From: Lachnospiraceae bacterium
GTDB taxonomy: Bacteria; Bacillota; Clostridia; Lachnospirales; Lachnospiraceae
Direction of reading: 5' to 3'
NCBI GenBank assembly: GCA_029054245.1
Contig: JAIDFQ010000032.1
Span: 1 to 47,346 of the forward strand
Length of the DNA stretch: 47,346 bases
Every line of letters starts with the position of its first letter. The stretch's first letter is position 1. Shown piece after piece: positions 34,446 to 43,197 of this stretch. The translations under genes and the position numbers were made by a program. The notes under the pieces were generated by a model, which saw only the letters and a program-made list of their open reading frames with translations, did no database searches and was not told where the DNA came from.

Positions 34446-36635
34446 ATGGCAATTGGTTTTCAGGAAGAAAAGAATATATTTACATTACAGACGACCCATA
34501 GCACCTATCAGATGAAGGTAGATGATTTTGGGTTTCTTGTGCATTTATATTACGGAGGAAAGACCGCTGGTGATATGGATTATCTGCTGACTTACTATGA
34601 CAGGGGATTTTCAGGAAATCCATCAGAAGTAAAAAATGACCGTACTTATTCTATGGATGCACTGCCACAGGAATATCCTGCCATGGGAATGGGGGATTAT
34701 CGAAGTAGCGCACTGATCATTCATAATGTGGATGGAACAGACTGTTGTAACCTGCGTTATGTAAGCCATGAAATCAAAAAAGGAAAGTATTGCCTGGAAG
34801 GGCTTCCGGCGGTATATGCAAAAGAGGAAGAGGCGGATACACTGGAGATTCTTTTGGAAGACGCGGTGAGCAGAGTGCAGGTTCTGCTTTTGTATGGCGT
34901 TCTGGAAAAAGAGGATATCATTACAAGAAGCGCTATAATCACCAATCAGGGTGATAATAGAATCATTGTTGAAAAAGCTGGCTCTGCCTGCCTGGATTTT
35001 GTAAATGGAAATTTCGATGTAATCAGTTTTTACGGCAGGCATGCTATGGAACGCAATTTTCAACGTACGGAAATCACGCATGGCAATTATGTCATTGGAA
35101 GCCGTAGAGGGACTTCCAGCCATCAATATAATCCAGCTGTCGTGATTGCAGAAAAGGGCGCCACAGAAGATGCAGGAAGATGTTATGGAATGCTGTTTGT
35201 ATATAGCGGCAACTTTATGTTTGAAGCTGAAAACGACCAGTATGGTCAAACTAGAGCGCTGATGGGGCTTCACAGCGACTTGTTTCATTATCCGCTTAAT
35301 ACGGGGCAGAATCTGGTGATTCCCGAGACGATTTTGAGCTATTCGGGACAGGGCTTTGGGAAGCTTTCTATGCAGTATCATAGGTGTATCAGGGAGCATA
35401 TCTTAAGGGGCAGATTTAAGGAACAAGTAAGACCGATTCTGCTAAATAGCTGGGAAGCCGCTTATTTTGATATTACCGGAGAGACAATCGTAAACCTTGC
35501 GAAGGAAGCGGCGGAGCTTGGAATTGACATGGTTGTCATGGATGATGGCTGGTTTGGTAAGCGGGATGATGACAACAGCGGCTTGGGAGACTGGCAGGTC
35601 AATGAAGAAAAACTGGGATACTCATTAAAAGAGTTAACTGAAAAGGTCAATTCGTATGGTGTGAAGTTTGGGATCTGGATTGAGCCGGAAATGGTGTCAG
35701 AGGACAGTGAACTTTACCGAACCCACCCCGATTATGCAATTCAGATTCCGGGGAGAAGACCCATACGGGGCAGGAATCAGCTGGTACTTGACTTTTCCAG
35801 AGAAGAAGTGAGAAATCATGTTTTTGAGCAGATCTGCGGTGTACTTGATCAGGGAAATATAGAATACATCAAGTGGGATATGAACAGAAGCCTTGCCGAT
35901 TTTTATTCTATGAAAATGACCCAGGGACAGGGACAGGTTACTTATGATTATGTACTCGGCGTATATGAGTTTCTGGACAAGCTGATAGAGAGATACCCTG
36001 ATATGCTGATAGAAGGATGCAGCGGGGGCGGCGGAAGGTTTGATGCGGGAATGCTGTATTATACGCCTCAGATATGGTGCAGTGACAACACTGATGCGGT
36101 GGATAGGGTGCGCATTCAATATGGAACGTCCTTCTTTTATCCTGCATCTTGCGTGGGTTCCCATGTATCGGCAGTGCCGAACCACCAGACAGGGCGCAGC
36201 GTGAGTCTTCACACGAGAGGGGTAGTGGCGATGGCAGGAACCTTTGGCTATGAACTGGATCTGGGGAAACTCACAAAGGAAGAAAAAGAAGAAATAAGAG
36301 GTCAAATCGGACGGTACAAGGAATATGCACAGCTGATTCAAAAAGGAAAATATTATCGTTTGTCTAATCCCTTTAGCGACAGCGTAGGAGCATGGATGTT
36401 CGTTTCAGAAGATGGAGAGCGGGCGGTGGTGAATGTGGTGATGCTAGAAATCCACGGAAATATGACCGTCAATTATGTGCGCATGAAGGGGCTGGAACCG
36501 GATGCGGTATATGAGGACGAAGATACCGGAAGATGCTACTACGGTTTGGCATTGATGGAAGCGGGGATTCCAATGCCTGTGGAGATGGGAGAATATCTGG
36601 CATATCAAATCGTACTTAAAAAGAAAAGAATATAA
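34446..36635 (+). CDS. GH36 alpha-galactosidase
   Basis: A 729-residue cytosolic glycoside hydrolase that removes terminal alpha-1,6-galactose from raffinose-family sugars and melibiose. The N-terminal beta-supersandwich domain runs to about residue 320. The catalytic barrel has LLNSWEAAYFD, DDGWFGKRDDD, WIEPEMVSEDS, the nucleophile Asp478 in YIKWDMNRSL and the acid/base Asp547 in IWCSDNTDAVDR. Length and both Asp positions match AgaA-type enzymes. It is the last gene of the importer operon, so sugars are taken up intact and cut inside. An AAGGATTGG site lies upstream. A bidirectional terminator follows directly. Confidence 0.95.
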   Translation: MAIGFQEEKNIFTLQTTHSTYQMKVDDFGFLVHLYYGGKTAGDMDYLLTYYDRGFSGNPSEVKNDRTYSMDALPQEYPAMGMGDYRSSALIIHNVDGTDCCNLRYVSHEIKKGKYCLEGLPAVYAKEEEADTLEILLEDAVSRVQVLLLYGVLEKEDIITRSAIITNQGDNRIIVEKAGSACLDFVNGNFDVISFYGRHAMERNFQRTEITHGNYVIGSRRGTSSHQYNPAVVIAEKGATEDAGRCYGMLFVYSGNFMFEAENDQYGQTRALMGLHSDLFHYPLNTGQNLVIPETILSYSGQGFGKLSMQYHRCIREHILRGRFKEQVRPILLNSWEAAYFDITGETIVNLAKEAAELGIDMVVMDDGWFGKRDDDNSGLGDWQVNEEKLGYSLKELTEKVNSYGVKFGIWIEPEMVSEDSELYRTHPDYAIQIPGRRPIRGRNQLVLDFSREEVRNHVFEQICGVLDQGNIEYIKWDMNRSLADFYSMKMTQGQGQVTYDYVLGVYEFLDKLIERYPDMLIEGCSGGGGRFDAGMLYYTPQIWCSDNTDAVDRVRIQYGTSFFYPASCVGSHVSAVPNHQTGRSVSLHTRGVVAMAGTFGYELDLGKLTKEEKEEIRGQIGRYKEYAQLIQKGKYYRLSNPFSDSVGAWMFVSEDGERAVVNVVMLEIHGNMTVNYVRMKGLEPDAVYEDEDTGRCYYGLALMEAGIPMPVEMGEYLAYQIVLKKKRI

Positions 36636-36678
36636 AAATAGACCTACAGGGAATCTTATCCCTGTGGGTCTATTTTTT
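36634..36678. terminator. Bidirectional terminator between alpha-galactosidase and PlsC genes
   Basis: TAGACCTACAGGGA (36639-36652) / TCCCTGTGGGTCTA (36659-36672), with TTTTTT on the plus side and TTTTT on the minus side. The stem contains the stop codon of the minus-strand gene. Confidence 0.92.
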
Positions 36679-37413
36679 ACAAGTTTCACTGCACACAGCT
36701 TTGATGGTTTCCACGATTTTGTTTTTGGTCAGTTCAGCGATTTCCTTTGAGGTTAATTCCTTGTAATCCTCATAATGGATGGGAGGAAGAAAGTACACTT
36801 GTGTGGTGACGGGCTTTATGGAGTTGATTTCAAAGGGTTTATAAGAATCGATCAGCGCTACCGGAACAATCGGGCTTTGCGCTTTGATAGCGCATTTAAA
36901 CGCACCAGGCAGAAAATCCTGCACTTCATTACGGTTGTGATAGTAACCGCCCTCCGGGAAAATAATGATTCTGCGTCCGCTTTTCACTTCTTCGATGACT
37001 TTCATAATGGCTTTCGTTTGAGCCTTCATATTGGTTTTATCCAGGCGGGTTCCCCTAAGCAGGGTGATGAACTGCGTCGTTATCGGTTTGTGGGAACGCT
37101 TATCGTCGATCATCACGGTACAGGGAGCTTTATGACCGGACATGATACCTAAGGCATCATATTTTCCCTGGTGATTGGCATACATGACATATCCGCCTTC
37201 GCTAGGGAGATTCTCCGTACCAAACACATCTGTATGAATCAAGCCGTTGCGCTGCAGAATGGCGATGGCGCGTCTGGCAATTATGTAACGGTCTGCTTCT
37301 GTATACTTATCATCGTGTCTTTCGATATAAAAGGCTTTTCCTAGATAAAAAAGTATAAAAGGCAATGAAATTAGGATCACATAACAAAATCTCAACATAA
37401 ATATCAACCTCAC
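36670..37413 (-). CDS. 1-acyl-sn-glycerol-3-phosphate acyltransferase (PlsC-like)
   Basis: A 247-residue membrane-bound acyltransferase with an N-terminal membrane segment (about 8-26). The HX4D motif is NHQGKYD and the substrate motif FPEGGYY; the PIVPVAL strand follows. It adds the second acyl chain in phosphatidic acid synthesis; some relatives act on other lipids, so the acceptor is not certain. GAGGT lies before the ATG. It is monocistronic and convergent with the alpha-galactosidase gene. Confidence 0.88.
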   Translation of the reverse strand: MRLIFMLRFCYVILISLPFILFYLGKAFYIERHDDKYTEADRYIIARRAIAILQRNGLIHTDVFGTENLPSEGGYVMYANHQGKYDALGIMSGHKAPCTVMIDDKRSHKPITTQFITLLRGTRLDKTNMKAQTKAIMKVIEEVKSGRRIIIFPEGGYYHNRNEVQDFLPGAFKCAIKAQSPIVPVALIDSYKPFEINSIKPVTTQVYFLPPIHYEDYKELTSKEIAELTKNKIVETIKAVCSETCKK

Positions 37414-37471
37414 ATCTTACATTAAAAATATACCAAATTCTGTTGAAACTGTAAATCTGAATTTTTAAAGG

Positions 37472-37500
37472 TTGACAAGTGTAACACAAATAGTTATCAT
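37472..37500 (+). promoter_or_regulatory. Promoter of the BlaI-M56 operon
   Basis: TTGACA (37472-37477), 17-base spacer, TATCAT (37495-37500). Confidence 0.8.
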
Positions 37501-37520
37501 AAAAAAGGGTTACAAGTGTA
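37474..37520 (+). promoter_or_regulatory. Two BlaI/MecI-type operators
   Basis: GACAAGTGTA (37474-37483, over the -35) and TACAAGTGTA (37511-37520, past the start). The second matches the BlaI/MecI consensus TACANNTGTA exactly; the first has one difference. Together they would block transcription when BlaI is bound. Confidence 0.82.
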
Positions 37521-37542
37521 AACCAGAATGGAGATGAAATTC

Positions 37543-37965
37543 ATGGAAAATAGGAATGGAAATATCAGTTTAAATCATTCAGAATGGTGTATCTTAGAGG
37601 CGTTATGGCAGGAGCAGCCAAAAACATTGATGCGGCTGGTTCGTGACATGAAAGACAAGCAGGGATGGAGCAAAAGCACCACCAATACCATGCTGCGCCG
37701 GATGCAGGAAAAAGCGTATATCCGATATGAAGAGGGGGAAAAGGCAAGGCTTTACTGCACGGATCTAAAGAGAGAGGAGGTCGTCTTAAAGGAGACGGAA
37801 TCCTTTTTAAAACGCACCTATGGTGGAAGTCTTGGGATGCTGGTAAATACGTTTGTGGAAAACAATCAGCTGACAGATAGAGACATAGAACAGTTGCAGG
37901 AAATTTTACATAGGGCGGAAGAAAAGAAGGGGTTATCTTCGGAACAGAAGAAAGAAGGGCGGTGA
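37543..37965 (+). CDS. BlaI/MecI-family transcriptional repressor
   Basis: A 140-residue winged-helix repressor: SLNHSEWCILEALWQEQPKT, then SKSTTNTMLRRMQEKAYI as recognition helix and wing, and a C-terminal dimerisation part. Family members are cut by their M56 partner when the signal is present. Start choice: ATG 37528 lacks a ribosome site, whereas GGAG (37531-37534) is 8 bases before ATG 37543. TACANNTGTA operators in its promoter indicate autoregulation. The M56 gene follows 7 bp later. No beta-lactamase gene is nearby, so the regulon may be cell-wall related rather than resistance. Confidence 0.92.
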   Translation: MENRNGNISLNHSEWCILEALWQEQPKTLMRLVRDMKDKQGWSKSTTNTMLRRMQEKAYIRYEEGEKARLYCTDLKREEVVLKETESFLKRTYGGSLGMLVNTFVENNQLTDRDIEQLQEILHRAEEKKGLSSEQKKEGR

Positions 37966-37972
37966 AATTTAA

Positions 37973-40513
37973 ATGACGAGAATCGTTGTATCCACCCTGT
38001 TGATTGCAGGGATTTTACTCCTAAGGGCAGTTTTCAGAAAAAAGATCAGTCCGTTAATCCTGTATCCAATCTGGCTTCTGGCAGCCTTCCGTCTTTTGAT
38101 GCCGGGGATGCTCTTTTACAGTCCTGTCAGTGTAATGAACACAGGGATTTGGAGCACGGGAAGCCGCATGCTTGTAGAAGAAGAAAATCGGCAGAATCGG
38201 GAGTATAAAATGTGGCAGTATCAAGCATATTATGACAATTTGGCAGCAGCAGATCTAAAAGCTGTTGAAGCGGCACGTCTAAAAGAGCGGGGGGAGGATG
38301 TCAGATTAGACATTACCACAGAAGGAGAGGATTCGGCAAGAATAACAGAGGATAATAAAGGCATACAGGAAGAAAACAAAAAAGTATGGACAACAGGAAT
38401 AAAAGAAGAAACTGGCATAGAAGCGCGGGAAAATGTGGATGTTGCGACAGAATCGATAGAGCTGAAGCGGCAGATGCCAGGAACGCTTTTGGGGAAGATG
38501 AGATTGACTGCACGCTTTGTATGGATTGCGGGAATGCTGGTGACTGCAGTAGCCTTTCTATGGCAAAATTTTTCATTTTATCATTATTTGCGGTCTGAGA
38601 GGAAGAAATTTGAAGAACCGCTGGCGGGTAAAAGCAGACTTCCTGTTTTTTTGACAGGGGACAGACTTTCCTCGCCCTGTTTGTTTGGACTTTTGCCAGC
38701 AGTTTATATCCCAGAGACATGTGTGGATGCGAAGAATGAAGAACAGCTTGCGTTTATTTTAGAGCATGAGCATATGCATTATAGGCATGGAGATCACATA
38801 TGGGCGCTTGTCAGAATCTTGTGCCTTGTCATAAATTGGTATAATCCGCTGGTATGGATTGCCGCAAAATTGTCTCTGCGGGACGGAGAGCTTGCCTGTG
38901 ATGCTGGATGCATCCGCAGGTTTGGTGAGGAAAAACGCTGTGCCTATGGGGAAGCTCTTCTTGCAATGATTATGCAGTCGAAAGAAAAGGAGCGGGTATT
39001 AAAGACGGCTACCATGATGACGGGAGGAAAGGCATTTATGAAAAGACGAATGGAAGAGATTGCACAGAAAAGAAAAACCAGTGTAACAGCGTTGTTTATT
39101 CTGTTTATTTCACTTTTCTTTATGATTGGATGCACATATACCGGAGCAAGAAGTGGGGAAGAAAGCGTTCCCGAGGACGATTCGACAACTGCAGAAACAA
39201 ATCCTATATGGGAAGGAGAAAATGATGGGGCAGAACCGGAGACGGCAGAAAAAGTTTCTTTTACCGGAGAGGTGGTGGCAGTGAAAGGAACAGGGGAAGG
39301 ACTGAATGGAAATCTGCAGGGAGCGGTGATTCTTCTGCTGCCTGGTCCTGATAAGGAGCATACAGATGAAAGATATGCAGTATTGCTTTCCGATGATTTA
39401 TATCTGCTGAATCTTGAGGGTGAGGGATGTACGCTTGAAAAAATATTGGAAGAATATACGGAGCAGGAAATTCTTGCGGTCCTGAATCAGAATCTGGCGC
39501 TGGATCTTGAAGAAATAGAGGTATGGGAATATAAGGAATTGATAGAAAAAGTGGAGGAAATCGGAGGAATCACAGTAGATGTGAAGGAGGAAGAAATCCA
39601 GCATATAAACAATTACCAGCTTATGATGACAGGTAAGGGTGAGCTTATGGAAAATCAGGTGACAGACAGCGGAGAACAGACTTTAAATGGAATACAGACA
39701 GCCGCCTACCTGCAGGTCCGATATTGGCCGGGAGGTTATTTCGGCAAGTTGGATAGATGGAATCAGGTAATCGGTACCCTGCTTCAAAAAAAGGGGCAGG
39801 AAATCATAGATTGTGACGCATTTATTTTGGAGGGATTGAGGCAGTCTGTTTATCTGGAAGGCAATGAACTAGGAGATGCCCTGTTGTGTCTGCAATGGGA
39901 AGAGGAACTTGCGCGTTTGCATGAACTGTATTATCCAGATAAAGAATATGTATCTCCTGCTTTTGTAAAGGAAACGGACCAGGCGATGAAAAACCAGGCA
40001 GCAAAAGTCATTGAAAAGGCAAGAACCAAAGCAGGATTGACAGAGTGGCTTTTTGCTCAACATTTTGGATCAAGTCCTTATATAATCTCACTTATTTCAA
40101 ACACATCTATGGATGCAGAAACACAAGACGCCTGGGGAACGGTAAAGGTATTCATATCGGGCAGGGAACTAGTGTTGGATGAAGAAGGTGGAAGAGCGGT
40201 TTTTTTGATAAACCTTGTGCTTGAGGACAGCGGCGTTTTGCGCCTGCCGGAGCAGACGGATGAAGGCAGAGCATCCGTGGAGCGGTTTCTTTATCTCAAA
40301 AAGGGGATTGACGGCTGGTATGTGGATGGTCTTTTGCACAACGACCTCCCCTCCGCACAGTGGTGGGACGGTGCACAGATACAGTGGGAAATATATGATT
40401 TTGGATTCAGCGATGAAGATGCAGTGGGAATCGTGACAACATCCCAGGAGGAATATGATTCCTTTGTGAAAAAAGCACAGGAAGCAGCCCAAAATAAAGA
40501 GCAAATGCGGTAG
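37973..40513 (+). CDS. M56 (BlaR1-family) sensor peptidase with LCP-like extracellular domain
   Basis: An 846-residue membrane protein. The N-terminal part has membrane segments near residues 5-22, 28-50 and 180-195, and a long charged stretch between about 70 and 160. The M56 zinc protease site is HEHMH (265-269), with a later DGELACD that supplies the third ligand. A further membrane segment (about 365-385) leads outside. The outer part, instead of a penicillin-binding domain, resembles LytR-CpsA-Psr: LAVLNQNLAL, EKVEEIGGITVDV, then GEQTLNGIQTAAYLQVRYW and FGKLDRWNQVIG. The last 170 residues are unrecognised. It likely senses a wall polymer intermediate and cleaves BlaI. One LCP arginine appears to be lysine, so the domain may bind rather than catalyse. 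Confidence 0.85.
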   Translation: MTRIVVSTLLIAGILLLRAVFRKKISPLILYPIWLLAAFRLLMPGMLFYSPVSVMNTGIWSTGSRMLVEEENRQNREYKMWQYQAYYDNLAAADLKAVEAARLKERGEDVRLDITTEGEDSARITEDNKGIQEENKKVWTTGIKEETGIEARENVDVATESIELKRQMPGTLLGKMRLTARFVWIAGMLVTAVAFLWQNFSFYHYLRSERKKFEEPLAGKSRLPVFLTGDRLSSPCLFGLLPAVYIPETCVDAKNEEQLAFILEHEHMHYRHGDHIWALVRILCLVINWYNPLVWIAAKLSLRDGELACDAGCIRRFGEEKRCAYGEALLAMIMQSKEKERVLKTATMMTGGKAFMKRRMEEIAQKRKTSVTALFILFISLFFMIGCTYTGARSGEESVPEDDSTTAETNPIWEGENDGAEPETAEKVSFTGEVVAVKGTGEGLNGNLQGAVILLLPGPDKEHTDERYAVLLSDDLYLLNLEGEGCTLEKILEEYTEQEILAVLNQNLALDLEEIEVWEYKELIEKVEEIGGITVDVKEEEIQHINNYQLMMTGKGELMENQVTDSGEQTLNGIQTAAYLQVRYWPGGYFGKLDRWNQVIGTLLQKKGQEIIDCDAFILEGLRQSVYLEGNELGDALLCLQWEEELARLHELYYPDKEYVSPAFVKETDQAMKNQAAKVIEKARTKAGLTEWLFAQHFGSSPYIISLISNTSMDAETQDAWGTVKVFISGRELVLDEEGGRAVFLINLVLEDSGVLRLPEQTDEGRASVERFLYLKKGIDGWYVDGLLHNDLPSAQWWDGAQIQWEIYDFGFSDEDAVGIVTTSQEEYDSFVKKAQEAAQNKEQMR

Positions 40514-40518
40514 CATCG

Positions 40519-40771
40519 CAGCTCAGCCTGCAAAGGCGGCACAGCAGAGGCGGCAGGACTCCCGAAGGTAAGAACCGCTGCAGCTGACCGCACATAGGTA
40601 TCGGAAAGTCTCGTCTGCAAATCGGATTCCCCTGATAAAGATCAATTCTGTAAGTGAAATTGCCGATTTTTCGCCAGAGACTTTTTCGATATCTATGTGC
40701 GGTCAACTGCAGCGGTTCTTACCTTCGGGAGTCCTGCCGCCTCTGCTGCGCCGCCCTTGCGGGCTGAGCTG
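40519..40771. repeat. Large palindromic intergenic element, copy D (internally deleted)
   Basis: A 253-bp inverted repeat beginning 5 bp after the M56 stop codon. Outer arms (CAGCTCAGCC to GGCTGAGCTG) resemble copy E. Compared with E it lacks about 98 bp between two CGGATT words (44641 and 44739 in E), which are fused here at 40623. The loss removes the two inner hairpins and one strand of the core stem. It keeps CAATTCTGTAAGTGAAATTG and the outer stem. Confidence 0.9.
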
Positions 40772-40806
40772 TTGCCAAAATAAAAAAGGAAATATTAATT
40801 TTTTAC

Positions 40807-40834
40807 TAAGTTTTTTTCCTTGGTATGCCGATAT
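40807..40834 (+). promoter_or_regulatory. Sigma-D (sigma-28) flagellar promoter
   Basis: TAAG (40807-40810), 16 bases, then GCCGATAT (40827-40834), an exact match to the Bacillus sigma-D -10. It directs the flagellin-type gene, 68 bp upstream of its start. Confidence 0.85.
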
Positions 40835-40901
40835 AAGAAATGTATTATAATTTTCTTTAGACGATGCTGCAAAATGATTGAAAAAACTGGAGGGCAAAGG
40901 A

Positions 40902-42758
40902 ATGCTATCTATTAGGAATAATATGCCTGCATGGAACGCGGGGAGACAGTTTGGTATCAATAATCGCAACAATGTAAAGACGATGGAGAAACTTTCCTCC
41001 GGTTATCGAATCAATCGTGGGGCAGATGATGCAGCAGGACTATCTATTTCAGAGAAGATGCGCAGGCAGATCCGGGGGTTGACTCAGGCGACGGCGAATG
41101 CGCAGGATGGTATATCTTTGGTGCAGTCGGCGGAGGGTGCATTGCAGGAAGTCCATGAGATGCTGCACCGTATCAATGAGCTTGCAATTAAGGCGGCAAA
41201 CGGGACTTTGTCGGATGATGACCGCGCTCTTGTGGACGATGAGATTCAGGAAATCAAGGCACAGATTGATGCCTCTGCGCATCATACCGTATTTAATGAG
41301 CGGAAGCTTTTCCCGGATGATGGGCTTTCCCCCAGATCGGGCGCTGTCATGAAAAGTTATAAATATGAGTTGATTTGTAATCTACAGGACGGAACCATAG
41401 CAGTGGAATCTGCGCAGGATGCCGGTGTTGTAGGGCACGCCAGCGTGGATGTGACCAGCGGCAGCGTACTAGCGGACAAAATTGCCAATGAGTTTGTTCC
41501 GAACGCGGTCAGGCAGATCTTTGATGCATTTCCGGCGTTGGAGCAGGCAACAGGAACTACGCCGATCAAGCTGGCTTTGAATGTTGCTTTTATAGATGGT
41601 CCTAATAATACACTGGCATATGCCCAGTATTCATACGGCGGGAGCGGAAGACCGGTATCTATGCTGATTAAAGTGGACTCTGCCGACTTTAATGATGCAG
41701 ATGCAGAAGGCACCGGTGCGAAGGCGGAGGTGTTGGAATCCACCATAGCCCATGAACTTATGCATACAGTCATGCAGTATAATCTGACGGATGGTATGAG
41801 CGGCAGAACGGGTGAAAAATACCCTACATGGTTCGTGGAAGGAACGGCGCAGCTTGCGGGAGGCGGTTTTACCACTGGCTGGAACGATACCTTACTTTAT
41901 TACGCAAAGCTGCTTCAAAGCGAGCAGGACGATAGTCAAGACAGCCATATAGCAGATTATCTGAAAAGGTTTACCATGAATGGAAGACCTTACGGGCATG
42001 GGTATCTGGGAGCAGCATACATTGGTTATCTTGCAAATGGAGGCGGGGATGTGACAGGCGACAACATTGCAAGTGGAATGAACAAGGTATTTACAGACCT
42101 TTTGGCAGGGAAGAGTCTTGCGGATGCGATTAAAGGACAAACCGGAAAATCTGAATCTGAAATTGCGAGAATGTTCAGCAGCGGGGATAAAGATTTGGTG
42201 GAATTTGTGAGAAAACTTGCCTATGCATCCAAAGATGGCGCAGGATCTGTAATAACCAATGATCTTTCTGAAGGCGGAACCAGTATTCTGGGCGCAACAG
42301 CGCCAGAACAGCTATTTGCTATTGACCCTTCTAAGATAGCGGTGGATTTAAGTGGGGGAGCGAAGTTAGGTATTTTGGTGGGAGCAGATGCATTTGAGGA
42401 TCAGTTTATCTACATTAACCTTTATCAGATGGACGCAGAGGCGCTTGGAATTGCGGAAACAAATGTGAAAACAATAGAAGATGCCGGGGATGCAGTAAAT
42501 GCGGTAAAGAGTGCGATTACCTATGTGAGCAACGTCAGGAGTCAATACGGCGCCATTCAGAACCGATTAGAGCATACTATGAAGAATTTGAACAACATCG
42601 TTGAGAATACGACTGCGGCAGAATCCCGTATCAGAGATACCGATATGGCAGAAGAAATGGTACGTTTTTCCAATTATCAGATTCTGCTCCAGGCTGGACA
42701 GTCTATGCTGGCACAGGCAAATCATCAGCCAGACATGTTGCTTAGTCTTCTGCAATAA
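40902..42758 (+). CDS. Flagellinolysin: flagellin with zinc-metallopeptidase domain
   Basis: A 618-residue secreted flagellar filament protein. The N-terminal D0/D1 domain (1-145) includes KLSSGYRINRGADDAAGLSI and NAQDGISLVQSAEGAL. The C-terminal D1/D0 (about 515-618) includes RSQYGAIQNRLEHTM and MLAQANHQPDMLLSLLQ. The hypervariable centre is replaced by a protease: HELMH (284-288) and downstream Glu313 in TWFVEGTAQ form a gluzincin-type zinc site. This matches flagellinolysin, described in Clostridium haemolyticum, whose filaments degrade proteins. Start choice: the frame opens at a TTG 24 bases earlier, but GGAGG (40889-40893) lies 8 bases before ATG 40902, where the flagellin motif starts. 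It has its own sigma-D promoter and no other flagellar gene beside it. Confidence 0.93.
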   Translation: MLSIRNNMPAWNAGRQFGINNRNNVKTMEKLSSGYRINRGADDAAGLSISEKMRRQIRGLTQATANAQDGISLVQSAEGALQEVHEMLHRINELAIKAANGTLSDDDRALVDDEIQEIKAQIDASAHHTVFNERKLFPDDGLSPRSGAVMKSYKYELICNLQDGTIAVESAQDAGVVGHASVDVTSGSVLADKIANEFVPNAVRQIFDAFPALEQATGTTPIKLALNVAFIDGPNNTLAYAQYSYGGSGRPVSMLIKVDSADFNDADAEGTGAKAEVLESTIAHELMHTVMQYNLTDGMSGRTGEKYPTWFVEGTAQLAGGGFTTGWNDTLLYYAKLLQSEQDDSQDSHIADYLKRFTMNGRPYGHGYLGAAYIGYLANGGGDVTGDNIASGMNKVFTDLLAGKSLADAIKGQTGKSESEIARMFSSGDKDLVEFVRKLAYASKDGAGSVITNDLSEGGTSILGATAPEQLFAIDPSKIAVDLSGGAKLGILVGADAFEDQFIYINLYQMDAEALGIAETNVKTIEDAGDAVNAVKSAITYVSNVRSQYGAIQNRLEHTMKNLNNIVENTTAAESRIRDTDMAEEMVRFSNYQILLQAGQSMLAQANHQPDMLLSLLQ

Positions 42759-42796
42759 GCAGCAGTTGGCGGTATTATAGAAAGGAGCATGATAAG

Positions 42797-43174
42797 GTGG
42801 GGGAATTAAAGAAAATCACCTGCAGGTCATGTGGGATAGAGTGGGAATGCAGAACCGGGTGCGGTATGATGCATGGAAGGCTTGAATGGGTTGCGGATTT
42901 ATTTCCGGAGGATCTGAAAAAGAAAATAAAAGATTACGTGGGGGGAAGGATATTTCTTCCCTTTACATTTTCTTATGAGTTATCTTATTGCAAGGAATGC
43001 CAGAGGATAGAGAGTGTTCCGGTCTTAAGGCTCTATGAGGATAGCAAGGAGTATGTAGGACCTTGCGGGCAGTGCGGACAAAAGACAGAATTGATAGAAG
43101 AGACAGGAAAGACGCAATGTCCGGTGTGCCGCTTGGCGTTTCTTGAGATAGAAGACATTGGTCAGTGGGATTGA
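42797..43174 (+). CDS. Zinc-ribbon protein of unknown function
   Basis: A 125-residue cytosolic protein starting at GTG (MGELKKITC) behind AAAGGAG; the nearby ATG is out of frame. It holds several cysteine pairs: CRSC, CKEC, CGQC and CPVC, with two more cysteines in ECRTGC, enough for two zinc ribbons. The first and last pairs resemble rubredoxin knuckles. No catalytic motif is seen. It lies 38 bp after the flagellinolysin gene and 23 bp before rarA, so it may be read with either. Function unknown. Confidence 0.75.
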   Translation: MGELKKITCRSCGIEWECRTGCGMMHGRLEWVADLFPEDLKKKIKDYVGGRIFLPFTFSYELSYCKECQRIESVPVLRLYEDSKEYVGPCGQCGQKTELIEETGKTQCPVCRLAFLEIEDIGQWD

Positions 43175-43197
43175 AAGCTTTTGGAAGGAATCGGTGT

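Noticed and set aside
36670-36692. Hairpin at the end of the alpha-galactosidase gene as another palindromic element
   Set aside because: It is a short standard bidirectional terminator with T-runs and no shared core.
37528-37542. Upstream ATG as BlaI start
   Set aside because: No ribosome site before it; GGAG is properly spaced for ATG 37543.
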